Source: Dermacentor variabilis (lineage: Eukaryota > Arthropoda > Arachnida > Ixodida > Ixodidae). Taken from it: a DNA stretch of 64,000 nucleotides. A program made the position numbers and the translations under genes. Every line of letters begins with the position of its first letter. The stretch's first letter is position 1. Below, piece after piece: positions 1-10,950 of this stretch. The notes beneath the pieces are model-generated. The model was not told the origin of the DNA. It saw only the letters and a list, made by a program, of their open reading frames with translations, and ran no database searches. The stretch is from positions 195,815,853-195,879,852 of the forward strand of contig NC_134568.1 in the NCBI RefSeq assembly GCF_050947875.1, read 5' to 3'.

Positions 1-1739
1 GCCTCACATCTCACCGGACGGGACAGTCGCACACTTAATGAGGAACCGAAGGCCGTATGGCGCAACAAAATGCGGTCATAAACCTCCGCAGAATCAAAAC
101 GCGGCGCATGTGAAGTTTCTAAATGTGTAGATACGGTCCGCCTGACCGGCAATCACACCGACCAAAAGGTCGTGGCACTTATCTGCACTCGTCTCCGCCG
201 CTAGCACGTGGCCCACTTCATCAGCTGCCCTTTCCAGCGTATACCGTCTATCCTTGTAACCTCCTACATTCGAAGTCGACTTTATTCTCGCACTTTTAAG
301 ATGGGAGTGTGATGCGAAAGGCAACAATTACTTTTGCTTGAGGGGCACCACACCACTTTTTACAGTAATCAGCAGCAGTTGCAGCATCTACTGCTGAAAC
401 ACATCTGGTACAAGTAGGTAGCAATATTATCACAAGCCAGGTGGCAATGTAAACAAAAAATTAAGGCGAATGCGCTAGAAAATCTAGGTCACGTGAAAAA
501 ATACACTATCATAAACTAGAGACGCGTGCAATAAAAAAAAGGAACACGCAGTGACACTACAGATGCTAAAGCAAAAAAATCGCAGTTTCGCCCGAAAGAC
601 GAGGCATCGATAGCGATAGCAAATTAGTACACAGCTATAGGAAATAACGATAGTAGCTTTATCGGCCGTATAAACTTGGAAACATTCGCTTATTAACTGA
701 ATTAACAAGCATGGTGTCAGCGCGCGCAAGTCAACATAAACCCATCACACTTGATGAGCGTGGACACTCGCTGTCAAAACGCTGGTGTGAGCAAGCGCGG
801 CAGCTGCAGCGAGCGAAGTGACCTTCGTTCGGTATATCGCTTCAACGCTAGAGCGGCGACAACACGGCGCGCACAAAGGTATAAGCCGCCTGCAGATCCC
901 TTTTAAGATACGGTGCGCGCGACCGCGAGCGGCCATGCAGTTTACGCACTTGTTGGCGGAGTCGAAGCCGCCGCTTCAACTTCGCTAACACTCCCATTCC
1001 CTTCCGCGCTGCCTCCCCGCTTTCCTCCATTCATGGCGCCCAAGATGGAGCCGTGATCGTCAGTTCTCCTTGGGCCCGGTCGCGAAATTAATCCGCAGTT
1101 GCAGCCGGAGCACAACGTCTCGCCCCGCTCCCCGCCTACCATCCCCTCGCGGCATTTCGCGCAGCGGAAGAGACCGCATTTGCTCTCCGCTTTCATCATT
1201 CGCGCGTGCCAGATTGAGCCGCCATCGTCGGCTTCCCTCGCATTCATTCCTTCACTGTCATGATATGTACAGAAGCGCGCGGAAAACACTAACAATGCCG
1301 TGTTCGCCATGCGAGAGCGACGACGAAGTGTCGAGCTCGAGTGGTGCGTGTCGTGTGATGCGTGCCGGTGTTCCGTGCTGCTCGGCGTTCAAGGCCAGCC
1401 GGTTCTCGCTGCACGCCCGGTTCAGAGAACCCCGGATCCACCACTACGCCATTCTCGTACGCCAAGGGCCTGTGTTTCTGCTCGACAACCGGTCCAGGCA
1501 GACAGGCGAGGTTGCCGCTTTCCCGGGCTTCTGCGACGACCAACCTTGCGGCCGGAGGCGAGAGCAGTAGCTGGAGCCACTGCACGGCTACCACATCTAC
1601 GTCATCGTGGATGTCATCATAGGCACAGCTCCGAGTGCAAGTTCCGTGATGGTGTGGAAGGGTCCATGATGACGTCGTCCAAAGGCCAGCCGACCCTTCG
1701 GGACCGACATCTGCCTCGACGCATGTTAATATTAATAGT
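1..1739. other. Unassigned 5' flank with a GC-rich block
   Basis: No feature could be assigned here. The stretch from about 740 to 1700 is clearly richer in GC and CpG than its surroundings and is open in several frames on both strands, which is what GC-rich DNA gives by chance. One plus-strand frame, from the ATG at 1291 to the stop at 1569, encodes about 92 residues with a Ser/Cys-rich start, but I recognise no domain in it and see no clear splice sites. It could be a CpG-rich promoter or first exon of a host gene, or part of an unrecognised repeat. Confidence 0.3.
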
Positions 1740-2556
1740 ACTAAAGAAGGACTTGTGTATGTCAACCTGGTTCAATGAAAATATTAAAGAATCGATTCTT
1801 TACGAAGAGGACCCTCAACTAAACTACCAGCTGGATATGAAATTTCGAAAAGTACCGAGACACTAATTCATTGAATGCGCCTTGGGACAGCATACACCGA
1901 CCATTTTCTATATCGCATAAAACGGGCTTCTTCCTCGGCTTGCTCCTGCGGAAGCGACGAGAATGTTCGGCATCTCCACCTCGAATGCCCCAGACACGCG
2001 ACGCAAAGACGGCAGCTGGAACAAGCGCTATACTCCATTGATCCTCACCGAGCTTTCTCACTCGCAAAATTGCTGGGCACGTGGCCATCAAAAATAGCCC
2101 AGCGAAAAGCATTGAACGCACTTGAATATTTTTACGAAGACACAGGCATCCTTAACAAGTACTAGATATCGCACTGAATAGTCGCACGATGTAACAAGAA
2201 ATTGGTTCTATTATTTGCAATTATTAGCGCTCGTATATTACGTGATACAATCTTTTGTATTCTGTGCATTCTCATCAGTTTACATGCTCATCACAGACTA
2301 CATTACGGCCGCTTGTGTGTGTTTGTCACTTTGTTTACAACCTCATCGGGGTGCGACTTTCATTTACCTTCTATATTTACGTGTTCGCGTGTGTATATGA
2401 CTACGCGCTGTGGATTTCTGGCCCTATGACGCGGTTTCTTTTCATTTTCTTACTACATATATTTTTATATTGTTGTTTCTGCTATACGGAAAGGAGTAGC
2501 CGTCACCATTATATGGTGACTGTATCTTTCTTTTATGTTACTTTCAATAACAAAAA
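1740..2556 (+). mobile_element. 5'-truncated LINE 3' end, LINE A-like
   Basis: The frame at 1875-2165 encodes the last ~95 residues of a LINE ORF2: a motif HFLYRIK, then a C-x-C...H-x4-C knuckle (CSCG...HLECPRH) and a Leu/Ala-rich tail ending NKY. The same layout closes LINE A on the other strand (14483-14760). Homology starts near 1740 in another frame, so there is a frameshift close to 1862. The 3' UTR runs to an A-rich end near 2556 and shares with LINE A's 3' UTR a motif around GGAGTAGCC. Endonuclease, RT and RNase H core are absent. This is a dead 5'-truncated copy; the left edge is approximate. Confidence 0.7.
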
Positions 2557-2809
2557 AGGCGACATTCTCTACACTGTGGGCTATATTACGTTGGACTTTC
2601 TGATGGTTAGCCCCAGAAAGCACAACGTTTCATTTTTGTTCTGCTGATTTCTATACCTCATAATTATGATTTAAGCGTGGAAAAAATAACGCGAAGCCTA
2701 TAGTAGCTTTTCTAACACGCTCTAGGGAAGTTCCAGTTGTGGATAGCTCATGACTAATTATTAATTATTTACTTGCTGCACGAATTATGTATAATTCAAA
2801 TATTTTGTG

Positions 2810-2854
<45 letters not shown>

Positions 2855-3447
2855 GCGCGCGAATGTATACTACCTGTGTTCAGAAATAAAGGTGATAAAC
2901 TCGTCATTTTCCCTCACGTAAAAGGATTTTCGGGCTTTCTCAGTTAAATGATTAAAACGTCTAGTATAGAAACTCTCTGAGGACAGTCAAGCTCTGCAAG
3001 AGAATTTGCTCTTTGTTCACGTGATGCGGGCAGCTTAGATTGAACCTGCTCTTCCGATCCCGTTCTCACGGGAAAAGACCCTGACCTGCTGCTTCGCTTT
3101 TGCTGCACTCAAGGATGGCAAGCGTGGCCAAGAGCAGAGCGATAGACTGGCGAGCGAAGGATATCGAAGAGCATTTGAGGCCATGTTGGCCCGTCTTAAA
3201 GACAGCCTCACTCATCTCACTCACTGATACACGTGCACGTGTCAACGCACACATCATCTGCATAAATTTCTCTTACCTATACCAAAGCCTGAGCCTCCAT
3301 TTCTCTGCCTGATTGCTTTACGGGAAAAAATTGTACCTACGACGCGCCAGGATACTATTAGCTCGAACACCATTGGGGGACGCGCATATGCGACTTCGCA
3401 ATGCCACTTGTGCCACTTCTAATCTGAACTGGCAAATCGAAGCGCCT
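2557..3447. other. Intergenic, microsatellite only
   Basis: I see no gene here. It is AT-rich apart from the GTGC array at 2807-2861. The two short opposed frames at 3066-3312 have no recognisable content. Confidence 0.5.
2807..2861. repeat. (GTGC)n microsatellite
   Basis: About 55 bp of GTGC/GCGT repeats grading into GC dinucleotides. This simple repeat is visible directly in the sequence. Confidence 0.97.
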
Positions 3448-3448
3448 T

Positions 3449-3652
3449 ACCCGCCGCGGTAGCCCAGCGGCTATGGCGTGGCGCTGCTGAGAGAGTTGGA
3501 CAGCGGCCGCGGCGAAATGCAATAGCACCGTGCATATGGTGCACGTTAAAGAACCCCCAAGTGGTCAAAACTAGTCCGAAGTCCCCCACTATGGCGTACC
3601 TCAAATAATATCGTGGTTTTGGCACGCCAAACTCCAAAAATTAATTTAATTA
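3449..3652 (+). mobile_element. tRNA-derived SINE (Ruka-like)
   Basis: It starts with CCGCCGCGGTAGCCCAGCGG, the degenerate 5' (A-box) end of tick tRNA-derived SINEs. The body contains the segment GTGCACGTTAAAGAACCCC and a tail region around GTGGTTTTGGCACG, then an AATTTAATTA-type tail. The B box is not recognisable, so the internal RNA polymerase III promoter is probably lost. Tick Ruka elements, known from Rhipicephalus, have this layout. It encodes no protein and would depend on a LINE for mobility. Confidence 0.75.
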
Positions 3653-3870
3653 AAATGACTAGTGCATTTAGATTTCGGTGCACTGTAAAGAACCCAAGGT
3701 GGTCAAACTTAATCCGGAGTCCGTGAACGCCGCTGGGGCTGGTCTCCCGGTCCCTGCCTCCCTTGACCCCAGCAAAGACATTTAATAAAGTTTTCTCTCT
3801 CTCCGTCACTATGGCGTGCCTTATAATTGGATCGTGGTTCTGGCACGTAAAACCACAGAATTAAAAAAAA
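3653..3870 (+). mobile_element. 5'-truncated SINE, interrupted
   Basis: Immediately after the first SINE a second copy lacks the tRNA head. It starts near GATTTCGGTGCACTGTAAAG and ends with GTGGTTCTGGCACGTAAAAC plus an A-rich tail. Its body is split by a LINE tail at about 3722-3797; the SINE sequence CGGAGTCC resumes afterwards as CACTATGGCGTGCC. Confidence 0.7.
3722..3797 (+). mobile_element. LINE 3' tail (extreme 5' truncation)
   Basis: About 75 bp ending in AATAAAGTTTTCTCTCTCTC, a polyadenylation signal followed by a CT-rich tail. LINE2 ends in the same style (AATAAACGTTCC then CTCTCT). It lies inside the second SINE, with TCCGT repeated at both edges as a possible short target duplication. 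Confidence 0.6.
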
Positions 3871-5340
3871 AATTGAAAGCATTTATGTCCAAACCCCCAT
3901 CCTGCGTGTCCCAGGAATAGTAATTGTGGTGCGTCTTTTACACAGAAGGGTTATCTGTACAATTTGCATCACAGCGCGAACATTCGGTAGCTTATTTATG
4001 ACCCCAGATGCACCGTTGCGAAGGCTTTTCAAATCCCTTATTTCTCAGAAAGCGTCGGTAGGTAACACGATCAGCACCCAAAAGAAACTGCAAGGAACAT
4101 TTCAGCCTTTAAGGGCGACCATGTCAGGTCCTCTCTGTATTTTTACAATTGAATTGAATTGAATTGAATTGATTTTTCCTCTTTACAGCAGAAATGAAGC
4201 AGAATAACGGCCGTATGTCATGACGAAGGCTTCTGTTCCTGCAATAATTCGGATCGTAAGTCGTACGCAGCACATATATTCCGCAGACATGTGGAAATCA
4301 ACACGCTCGAGTGTCGCGATACAAAATATTATTTTCGTTAGAAAAATAACGGGTCTACAAAAATCCTAGAGAATACACTGAAGTGTACATTTTGTTTCAA
4401 CCGTAACCTTAAAAGGAAAAATAAGGGGGGGGAGGGGGGGAGAGGAGGAGCTGGCAATTTATACTGCAGTTTCAATCAGACAAACTCCATATTGTCTGAC
4501 TGACAACCACCTTTACTGTATAAGATGGTTTTATTTCATAGAGAAACTGAAGACATATCGTGTACAGACAATGATATGCGTAGTTACGCAAGTGCCTAAA
4601 GCGAAAGGTTGTCGCGTGGAGACTCGTTCCATCGCTTGAAAAATGGAGCGCTGAATAGTTTCATAGATCCGCTGGGCGCTTAACAAGTTTGTACAATTTT
4701 ACTTTAGGCGCACAGGCATTGCCGCCTTGTAAATGCTGTAACCTGCCACGTCGACGTAGCCGTTTCTTTGTTTCCCCTTTCTTCTCGAGATTGCGAGTGT
4801 GCTGTGTAGGGTGGCGTCAGCGCGTCATAGATAACAGAAAGAATGTACCCTTTGAACCATGATATCACACGGGAATGCTGTGCCTGCAGCTCAGATATTC
4901 TGTACACGAACGACACTTATCCCGATCGTCTTCTTCGAAAGCGTGGGTCTATAGCGGGAGCTTCGGCTATATATACATAGGCTTCCTCTACATAGACTTC
5001 ACAGCCAGAGTGAGCAGGATTCGATTGTCTAGGAGCGGCTGATGTAGGGCCGGCATAAACTTTCCTGCAAGAATTAGTAGAAGGAACTTTAGAATTGAAA
5101 GTTGCGGCGAGTCGGCGTTGGTTCATTTACAGAACAGTGCGAAAGAACGGGACGGGGAGAACGCGACAAGACAGTGCTATAGTCATCGTGAATTGTTACA
5201 TTTATAACGCAATATTTTGTTGAAAACCATCAACTTGTGAATTCACAAGATCATTCGAACACAGAAGGAGGAAATTTTGGCACATCCATGCAAATTGCCC
5301 ATCGTTTCCCGTGCTAGCTGAAATGCCATACTTGCACCTT
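3871..5340. other. Unassigned region
   Basis: No gene or mobile element could be recognised over about 1.5 kb. It holds an ATTGA pentamer microsatellite (4147-4172) and a G-rich tract near 4424-4452. Short minus-strand frames at 4704-5126 have no recognisable domain. Confidence 0.4.
4147..4172. repeat. (ATTGA)n microsatellite
   Basis: Five to six perfect copies of a TTGAA pentamer, seen directly. Confidence 0.95.
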
Positions 5341-5690
5341 CCTTTAGATGAGGATGATGTTTAGTGGCAACCCCTATGAAACGGGGCGGTTACAACTGGT
5401 CCCATATCCTGCGTGATTAAATCAAGTTTTTCTGCATCTATCGATATCTAGCCTTTCGCCTATCTGATCTCGATCTTAACTTTCGTATTTAAAACATGTG
5501 TCACTATACTGTACTATTACCTACACTTGCATGACTCCGGCTCTATCAACCTTTTCTCTGCTTTTATTCCAGCAATACTCCAATCTTCTCTTGCTTATCT
5601 CGACCGCTAAACAGATAATCTTTTCATCTTTCTGAATTCCAACGCTTCTGGAAGGTGGACATTCCCTTGCGGGTCTCGCTGGGTCGATAT

Positions 5691-5857
5691 TGCTACATGT
5701 GTATTGCGCGTTTGTTTTGGACGTTGAGCGCGGGTGCCCCGACGAAGAAGACGAACTGCTCCCCAGTCTGTCGCCTGAACTGGCCGGCGGCTACACTTGT
5801 TTCTGTAAATATACCTTGTAAATAGCCTACAATTCTTAATTCCTCATTCGCGTAACA
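5691..5857. mobile_element. Probable solo LTR
   Basis: This 167-bp block starts TGCTACATG and ends GCGTAACA, so it has TG...CA termini. It interrupts the LINE B 3' region and is flanked by ATAT on the left and ATAC on the right, a near-perfect 4-bp duplication. No internal retrotransposon sequence lies beside it, as expected after LTR-LTR recombination. The ends resemble Gypsy-1's (TGTTAC...GTAACA), but the body differs. Confidence 0.6.
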
Positions 5858-6017
5858 ATACCTATGCATTCCATTATGATATGCCGAGTCATTCCCGGCC
5901 TTTTTTTTTTGGCAGCACACACATGCCTCATCTTATGGCACATATTTGCTCCGGTATGTTTTTGTCCTATGGCAGCCAGCTTGGGCCTCAAATAGCAAGG
6001 CATGTACTCCTCTTTAA

Positions 6018-6859
6018 AGGGATACTAAAGGCATTAAGTCAAGCTAAACTTATAGATCACTGCTCGAGGACGCCTAAGGCGTCAATTTTATCGCGAACAA
6101 TGCCTTAGTAATCGATACATTGAGATAAATGCAGGACACGATTCGCTACTCACCAGGGACATTCAAGTACTAGCCCGATGAGGAAGGCAGTCCTCCTTTT
6201 ATTTCTGTCGTTCGTACTCAACTTCTCGTTATAAAAAGATAGTTGCATTCTATTATGAGACGGAAGAAAATGCTGATTGTGCAGTTATATTCGATGTTTA
6301 GAAAAAATAACTCATTGACGTTACCCTTGACAACGACCCAGGCAGTCGAAAAGTTTCGTTATCGCTCCACTCTGCACCACCCGCGCCTTCGCGTTTCCGT
6401 AGTTGAGCTATCGCACATTGCTGTGCTGGTTTAGCTGGCTCGCAAAACTTTCACAAAATGCAAGTAGCAGAGTTTTTCGCGTATATATGATGTCGCGGGA
6501 TGCGCGAACGGTTCACGCTACTTGTGCAAAAGCAGCTGCAGCGGTGAATCCAACGTTCTGTTTTGGCTTGGTTTCTCCATGGCAGCGCGTTTGCGTTTTG
6601 CACAAAAAAAAAAAGCGCAACGCCGTCTGTCGGGCACCGTTTTACTCACAGACGGCTGTAAAGGGCGTAGATAGCGCACGCAATGACACCACTCCACCGC
6701 TCGGGGGCGGGTGATTTGAATTGCGCTAAAGGTATGCGGACCCTTCAGGTGCAATTTTCTCTTAAACGAAGTTTTTATTGCCACGAAACAAGCAGTGCAA
6801 GGTTTGTGGAATGGTATTTAAATAGCCCACGTTGACTTAATATTTTCCTTTAGTGCCCT
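6018..6859 (+). mobile_element. Internally deleted THAP/TTAA TIR element
   Basis: This 842-bp element has inverted ends (left AGGGATACTAAAGG; right end in reverse complement AGGGCACTAAAGG). It is preceded by TTAA (6014-6017) and followed, one base later, by TTGA (6861-6864). Its left ~240 bp matches the right end of the larger copy at 22699-29374 in inverted orientation, and its right ~260 bp matches that copy's left part. Its middle (about 6350-6560) keeps the beginning of the same THAP-encoding exon on the plus strand, then breaks off near 6560. It is therefore a deletion derivative, not an unrelated repeat, and needs transposase in trans. Confidence 0.8.
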
Positions 6860-8319
6860 CTTGAGTTATCATACAGATTTTCCAAGCTCATTTCTTTCTT
6901 GCCGATTTTGTAAATCTCCATGGTCCTTTTTGTTTTCATTCGTTGCATCGAATTCAACGTCTCTGTTTCTCTCACTTTCCATGACTCCTAGTTGTGTATC
7001 TACGCTTTCAATTACGCTGTACTTGCTTGCCAACTATCTTGACCTCTTCCTCCATTCTGTATCTAAGCTTTTGAGGTACAGATGTTGCGCACTTTAGCCG
7101 CCCCTTTATTTTCATCCATGTTCCTGAGTCTTTCTTCAAACCTGACCTTGCTCTGCGCCTCTCTGACTTCAAAAGAAGCCGAGCTCATGTCACCTTGCAC
7201 TGCCTCATTTGGGATTTAACCGTGGGCCTTCAAAGCCAGTTGGGCCACCGCCCACTGGTTAATCTAGAACCCCGACAAGATTTCAGATTTATAGCATATA
7301 ACTGCATTTGCGAACGTTAGCGCTGGCACCACAGCACTTTTCCGAATCTCTCGCACCACCTCGAACTTATTGCAGCCCCAAAGTTCTCTATGTTTCATTA
7401 TTGCTGCATTCCGTTTCCCTTTCATTATTAGATTATCTTGGTGGGTGCTCGAGTGGGTCTTTCCTTCTTTTATTTAAACAGCGAGGTATTTATATTGCTT
7501 GACAATGGGTATGATTTCCCACTGAATTGATACCACGTCATTATTCGCCCCTTCATCAAATATCAAAATTCCCCGATTTACCTGAGCTAATACTAAGGCT
7601 TAAATTCGTCCCTGCATTGCCAGTTATATTCGCAAGTCTCTATAAATCCCTTGTATTGTCCACTAGTAGCACTATGTCATCCGCACACATCAGCTGTCTG
7701 TTGCAAATTTTCCCCTTTAAGAATGTAAGATAGATCAAACCCTAATTCGCCACTTTCCAGTCGTCTTCTGTGCCCTTGACATAAAGCGTGAGCAACAATG
7801 GAGACAGAGCAGCGCTCGGTGAAGTTAAACAAATTCATTGCATTTCCCGCCTTCCCATGTGACTTGTCCCTATATATCTCCTTCAACAGCTCCACGTATG
7901 TCCTAGGGCTTCAGAATATCCCAGAGCACTTCCCTTTCTACGTAGTCATAAGCTCCTTTAATATCTATGCTATCTACAGACGTCTATTTTGAGCTATTGA
8001 AATATCTATGCACAGCGTAGTGCAAAGATATTATCCTCTAAGCGTCTGCTTGGCCTGAACCGATTCTGTATAGTTCCCCAAGCATATCTTTTTCCCCACC
8101 CATTTTGACAGCTATAATTTTATGGCTTGCATAGCCATGCTATATATCGCCTACGTAAATGGCCTCTTGCAGCTGGTCTTATCGTTATCATCTTTGCCTT
8201 TGTAGATAAGATTTATCTTGCTTTCACGTCACCCAAACAAAATTTGATTCCTTTTGATCACTTGCGATAGATAGACGAAAGTCTTGAGTGTGCTGCAAGA
8301 GCAGCAACAACGCCCTTAG

Positions 8320-9315
8320 AAATTGTCTTTTTGATAAGCAACGCTTCCCGCCTAGCCATTGTTATCCTTACGTGCTATCGTCCACCCGACGTGGACTACT
8401 CTTTCGTAGCTGACTTCCATGAGGTACTTCACTCGGTAAAAGGGCTTTATCCCCCATCTGATATCATGCTGTTCGGCGATTTCAACTTCACTGCCATTAA
8501 TTGGTCCAACGTAGCTGAAAAAGCCTCAAAAAGCACCGTTGAAAGTGATTTCATTAATACATGTCATACGTTTGGCTTAACACAAACCGTCCGTAACCCC
8601 ACGCGGCGCACTGATGTCTTCTAACAGATTAGACCTCATCCTCACTTTGCAGTCCGATAATGTTTCGCCACGAACGCATTTACCCTGCCTTAGCAACCAT
8701 TTCGTGCTACATACCTCATTCCAATGTGGCATCTCTGCCTTCGATAAAACTAGAAAAACTATTACGCTTTACGACAAAGGCAACTATGCTCATGGGAATA
8801 TTAAACACGCAAAATTTGCCAGCTCGCTCTTTACCGGTTTATGGGAACGTTCTTTTGAAACTAACTGGCTTCCTTTCAAAAACAAAATACATGAACTGAC
8901 AAAAACTTACATACCTACTATTACTGTAACCAAAAAGCACTCATCACCGTGGTTCAACACGGCACTAAAGCGACTCAACAATAAAAAGAAAGGGCTTTAC
9001 CGCGCCGCTAGGCATTCTGATTCTCAGAGCGCATGGCATAAATACTACACCGCTGAAAAAACGTACCTACCCCTTGCTAGTCAACCAAAACGCTCTTTTT
9101 TTTTTCGACTACGTTACCATACATTCTGCGAAATAACTCTAAACATTTCTGGAATATTATAAATCCAAAGAGTTCCCAACTACTTGCACTGTGTGACGAG
9201 CAAAATAAACCTATTCCTGTTCATGAAATCGCCGAAGTGCTTAATCATATATTCTCTTCCGTGTTTACTAATGAGCCCAAACGTGAACTTCCTGAACTTC
9301 CATGTTTAAATTAAC
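8320..9315 (+). pseudogene. CR1-like LINE ORF2 fragment (endonuclease/linker)
   Basis: Two frames joined near 8614 encode part of a non-LTR endonuclease: a TCYRPPD motif, the core LFGDFNF (the catalytic Asp-x-Asn block of this fold), a following INWSNV, and the block RLDLIL near residue 100. The sequence then runs into the linker toward RT (FFFRLRYHTF, then a region ending near 9315). CR1/L2-type LINEs use this YRPP and GDFNF style. There is no RT. Frameshifts near 8614 and 9100 make it non-functional. The 3' side stops where unrelated AT-rich DNA and a satellite begin. Confidence 0.72.
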
Positions 9316-9395
9316 GTACCATGCCCAAAATCATCTTTATTTCTGATGGCATCAGGAAATGTATTGATTTCTTGGAGCTGTCATTCGTTAAAAAA

Positions 9396-10130
9396 TGAGT
9401 TTAGACTGTCTATAGAAAAGCTATAGACATTTTATAGACGACCTTGCCTTTCTATAGATTTGGTCTTTTTCTGATACAAAGTCTACATACAGTCCATAGA
9501 AGAAAGTTGATAAGGTTTCTAATTCTTTTTGTCTACTCGCATTCTATAGACAGTTCATAGAAAAAAGTCGATAAGATAGTTGTATCTCTGGGTCTACTTC
9601 CCCTTATAGACTACCTATAGACGAAAGTCGATACACTTTCTATTTTTGTTCATTCTTTGTCTATAGACTCTATATACGAGAGTCGATAAGGTTTCTATTT
9701 CTTTTTGACTAATCCCGGTTTATAGATTGTCTATAGACAAAAGTTGATAAGCTGCTTCTTTTTGTCTGATTCCGCTGTATAGACTTCCTAGACAAAAGTC
9801 GATACAGTCTCTATTTATTGTTGTTCATTCTTCGTCTTATATAGGCTGTCTACAGACGAGAGCCGATAAGGTGTTGATTATGTTTGTCTACTCCCAGTTT
9901 ATAGATTGTCTATAGACAAAAGCTGATAAGGTTTCTATTTCTTTTTGCCTACTCTCATTCTGTAGTCGGTCTATAGAAAAAAGTCGATATGATGCTTCTT
10001 TCCTTTTGTCTACTTCAGCCCCATAGATTACCTGTAGACAAAATTCGATACAGTCTCCATTTATTCTAATCGATGCTTTGTCTATAGACAGTCTACAGGC
10101 GAGAGTAGATAAGGTGTTGATTATTTTTGT
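9396..10130. repeat. 61-bp satellite with higher-order order
   Basis: At least eleven diverged copies of a roughly 61-bp unit. The landmark GTCGATA (or variants) occurs near 9506, 9567, 9627, 9682, 9743, 9798, 9862, 9922, 9983, 10044 and 10105. Every unit also has a TCTATAGAC-type palindromic core. Three unit classes recur in order, distinguished by the bases after the landmark (GATAAGG, GATAAG/GATATGATGC, GATACAG/CAC), giving a higher-order period of about 180-240 bp. A single related monomer lies near 12605. Confidence 0.9.
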
Positions 10131-10138
10131 CCCCTAAG

Positions 10139-10236
10139 AAAAGCATCGCAGTTGAAGAAAAATTCGTCCTGGTCCGGGACGAATTCGTCCTGGTCCCGGA
10201 CCAAGCCAAATTTTCTTCAACTGCGATGCTTTCTTT
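10139..10236. repeat. Foldback of two SINE ends
   Basis: The left arm (about 10139-10183) reappears inverted at about 10190-10236: AAAGCATCGCAGTTGAAG on the left, CTTCAACTGCGATGCTTT on the right. The two arms can form a long hairpin. I recognise the arm as the 3' half of a common tick tRNA-derived SINE, so this is best read as two truncated copies head to head. Confidence 0.8.
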
Positions 10237-10345
10237 ACGAGGAACCCGTATGGGTTTCCTTTGTAGCAATTAGCTACGTTTTGGTGGAGGTCTCATTTTC
10301 CCTTTATTAATTACTTCTCTCCACCTTGCGGGTTTCCGCAGAACT
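10185..10345 (+). mobile_element. SINE 3' portion
   Basis: The right arm of the foldback continues into GAGGAACCCGTATGGGTTTC and the block CTCTCCACCTTGCGGG, which I recognise as the distal part of a tick SINE. The tRNA head is missing. The family call rests on recall and needs a library search. Confidence 0.5.
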
Positions 10346-10627
10346 ATTACGTCGAACACTAAAACTTAATAGATAAAAATTTAGAAACTGTCAAATCGGA
10401 CGTTTTGCAAAGCGCTGTACAACTTTCTAATTGGAATTCTTTGCCTAACTTCGTTGTTTCAGAAGTTGGTCAATTAATTTTTATATCTAATTTATATCTA
10501 ATTACGGAAAATACATAAAGTAGCGTGACGTACAACAACATGCATTTGGTCGCGTCGCCTTAGAGTGCATCAGCATATTTTAAACTCTGGCTAAACTTAG
10601 CTGAAACACCCTGCGCGCGCGCGCGCG

Positions 10628-10815
<188 letters not shown>

Positions 10816-10950
10816 GATTAATTAACACTATTTATCCTAACAGGGAGAATGCAAAACGTAGTCTGAGTATCTCCAAGCGACAGCAAACAACATTACCTTG
10901 GTTCTCTCCAGCTACGTAGCATTTGCATATTTTAAAGCTTGGCTCAACTA

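Larger units (their letters stand above)
5341..8320 (-). mobile_element. LINE B family copy, degenerate
   Basis: On the minus strand, segments of this region match the LINE B copy at 32.4-37 kb. The 3' UTR (near 5341, with a GGGGCGG block) lies left and RT sequence lies right, toward 8320. Recognisable pieces are the RT thumb/connection (about 6900-7700) and the palm start (7677-8150, including a degenerate KGAYDYVEREVLWDIL-type block). Frames are broken many times. The copy is interrupted by a solo LTR (5691-5857) and a TIR element (6018-6859); the bases on either side of the latter rejoin into the continuous LINE B sequence seen near 32490. It is 5'-truncated, lacking endonuclease and ORF1. 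Confidence 0.75.

Noticed and set aside
1289..1866. Host gene exon in the GC-rich block at 1.3-1.8 kb
   Set aside because: Three overlapping frames on two strands compete, with no domain, splice sites or start context to choose among them.
9396..10130. CRISPR array
   Set aside because: Repeats and intervening bases are both related between units and diverged gradually, which is satellite behaviour.
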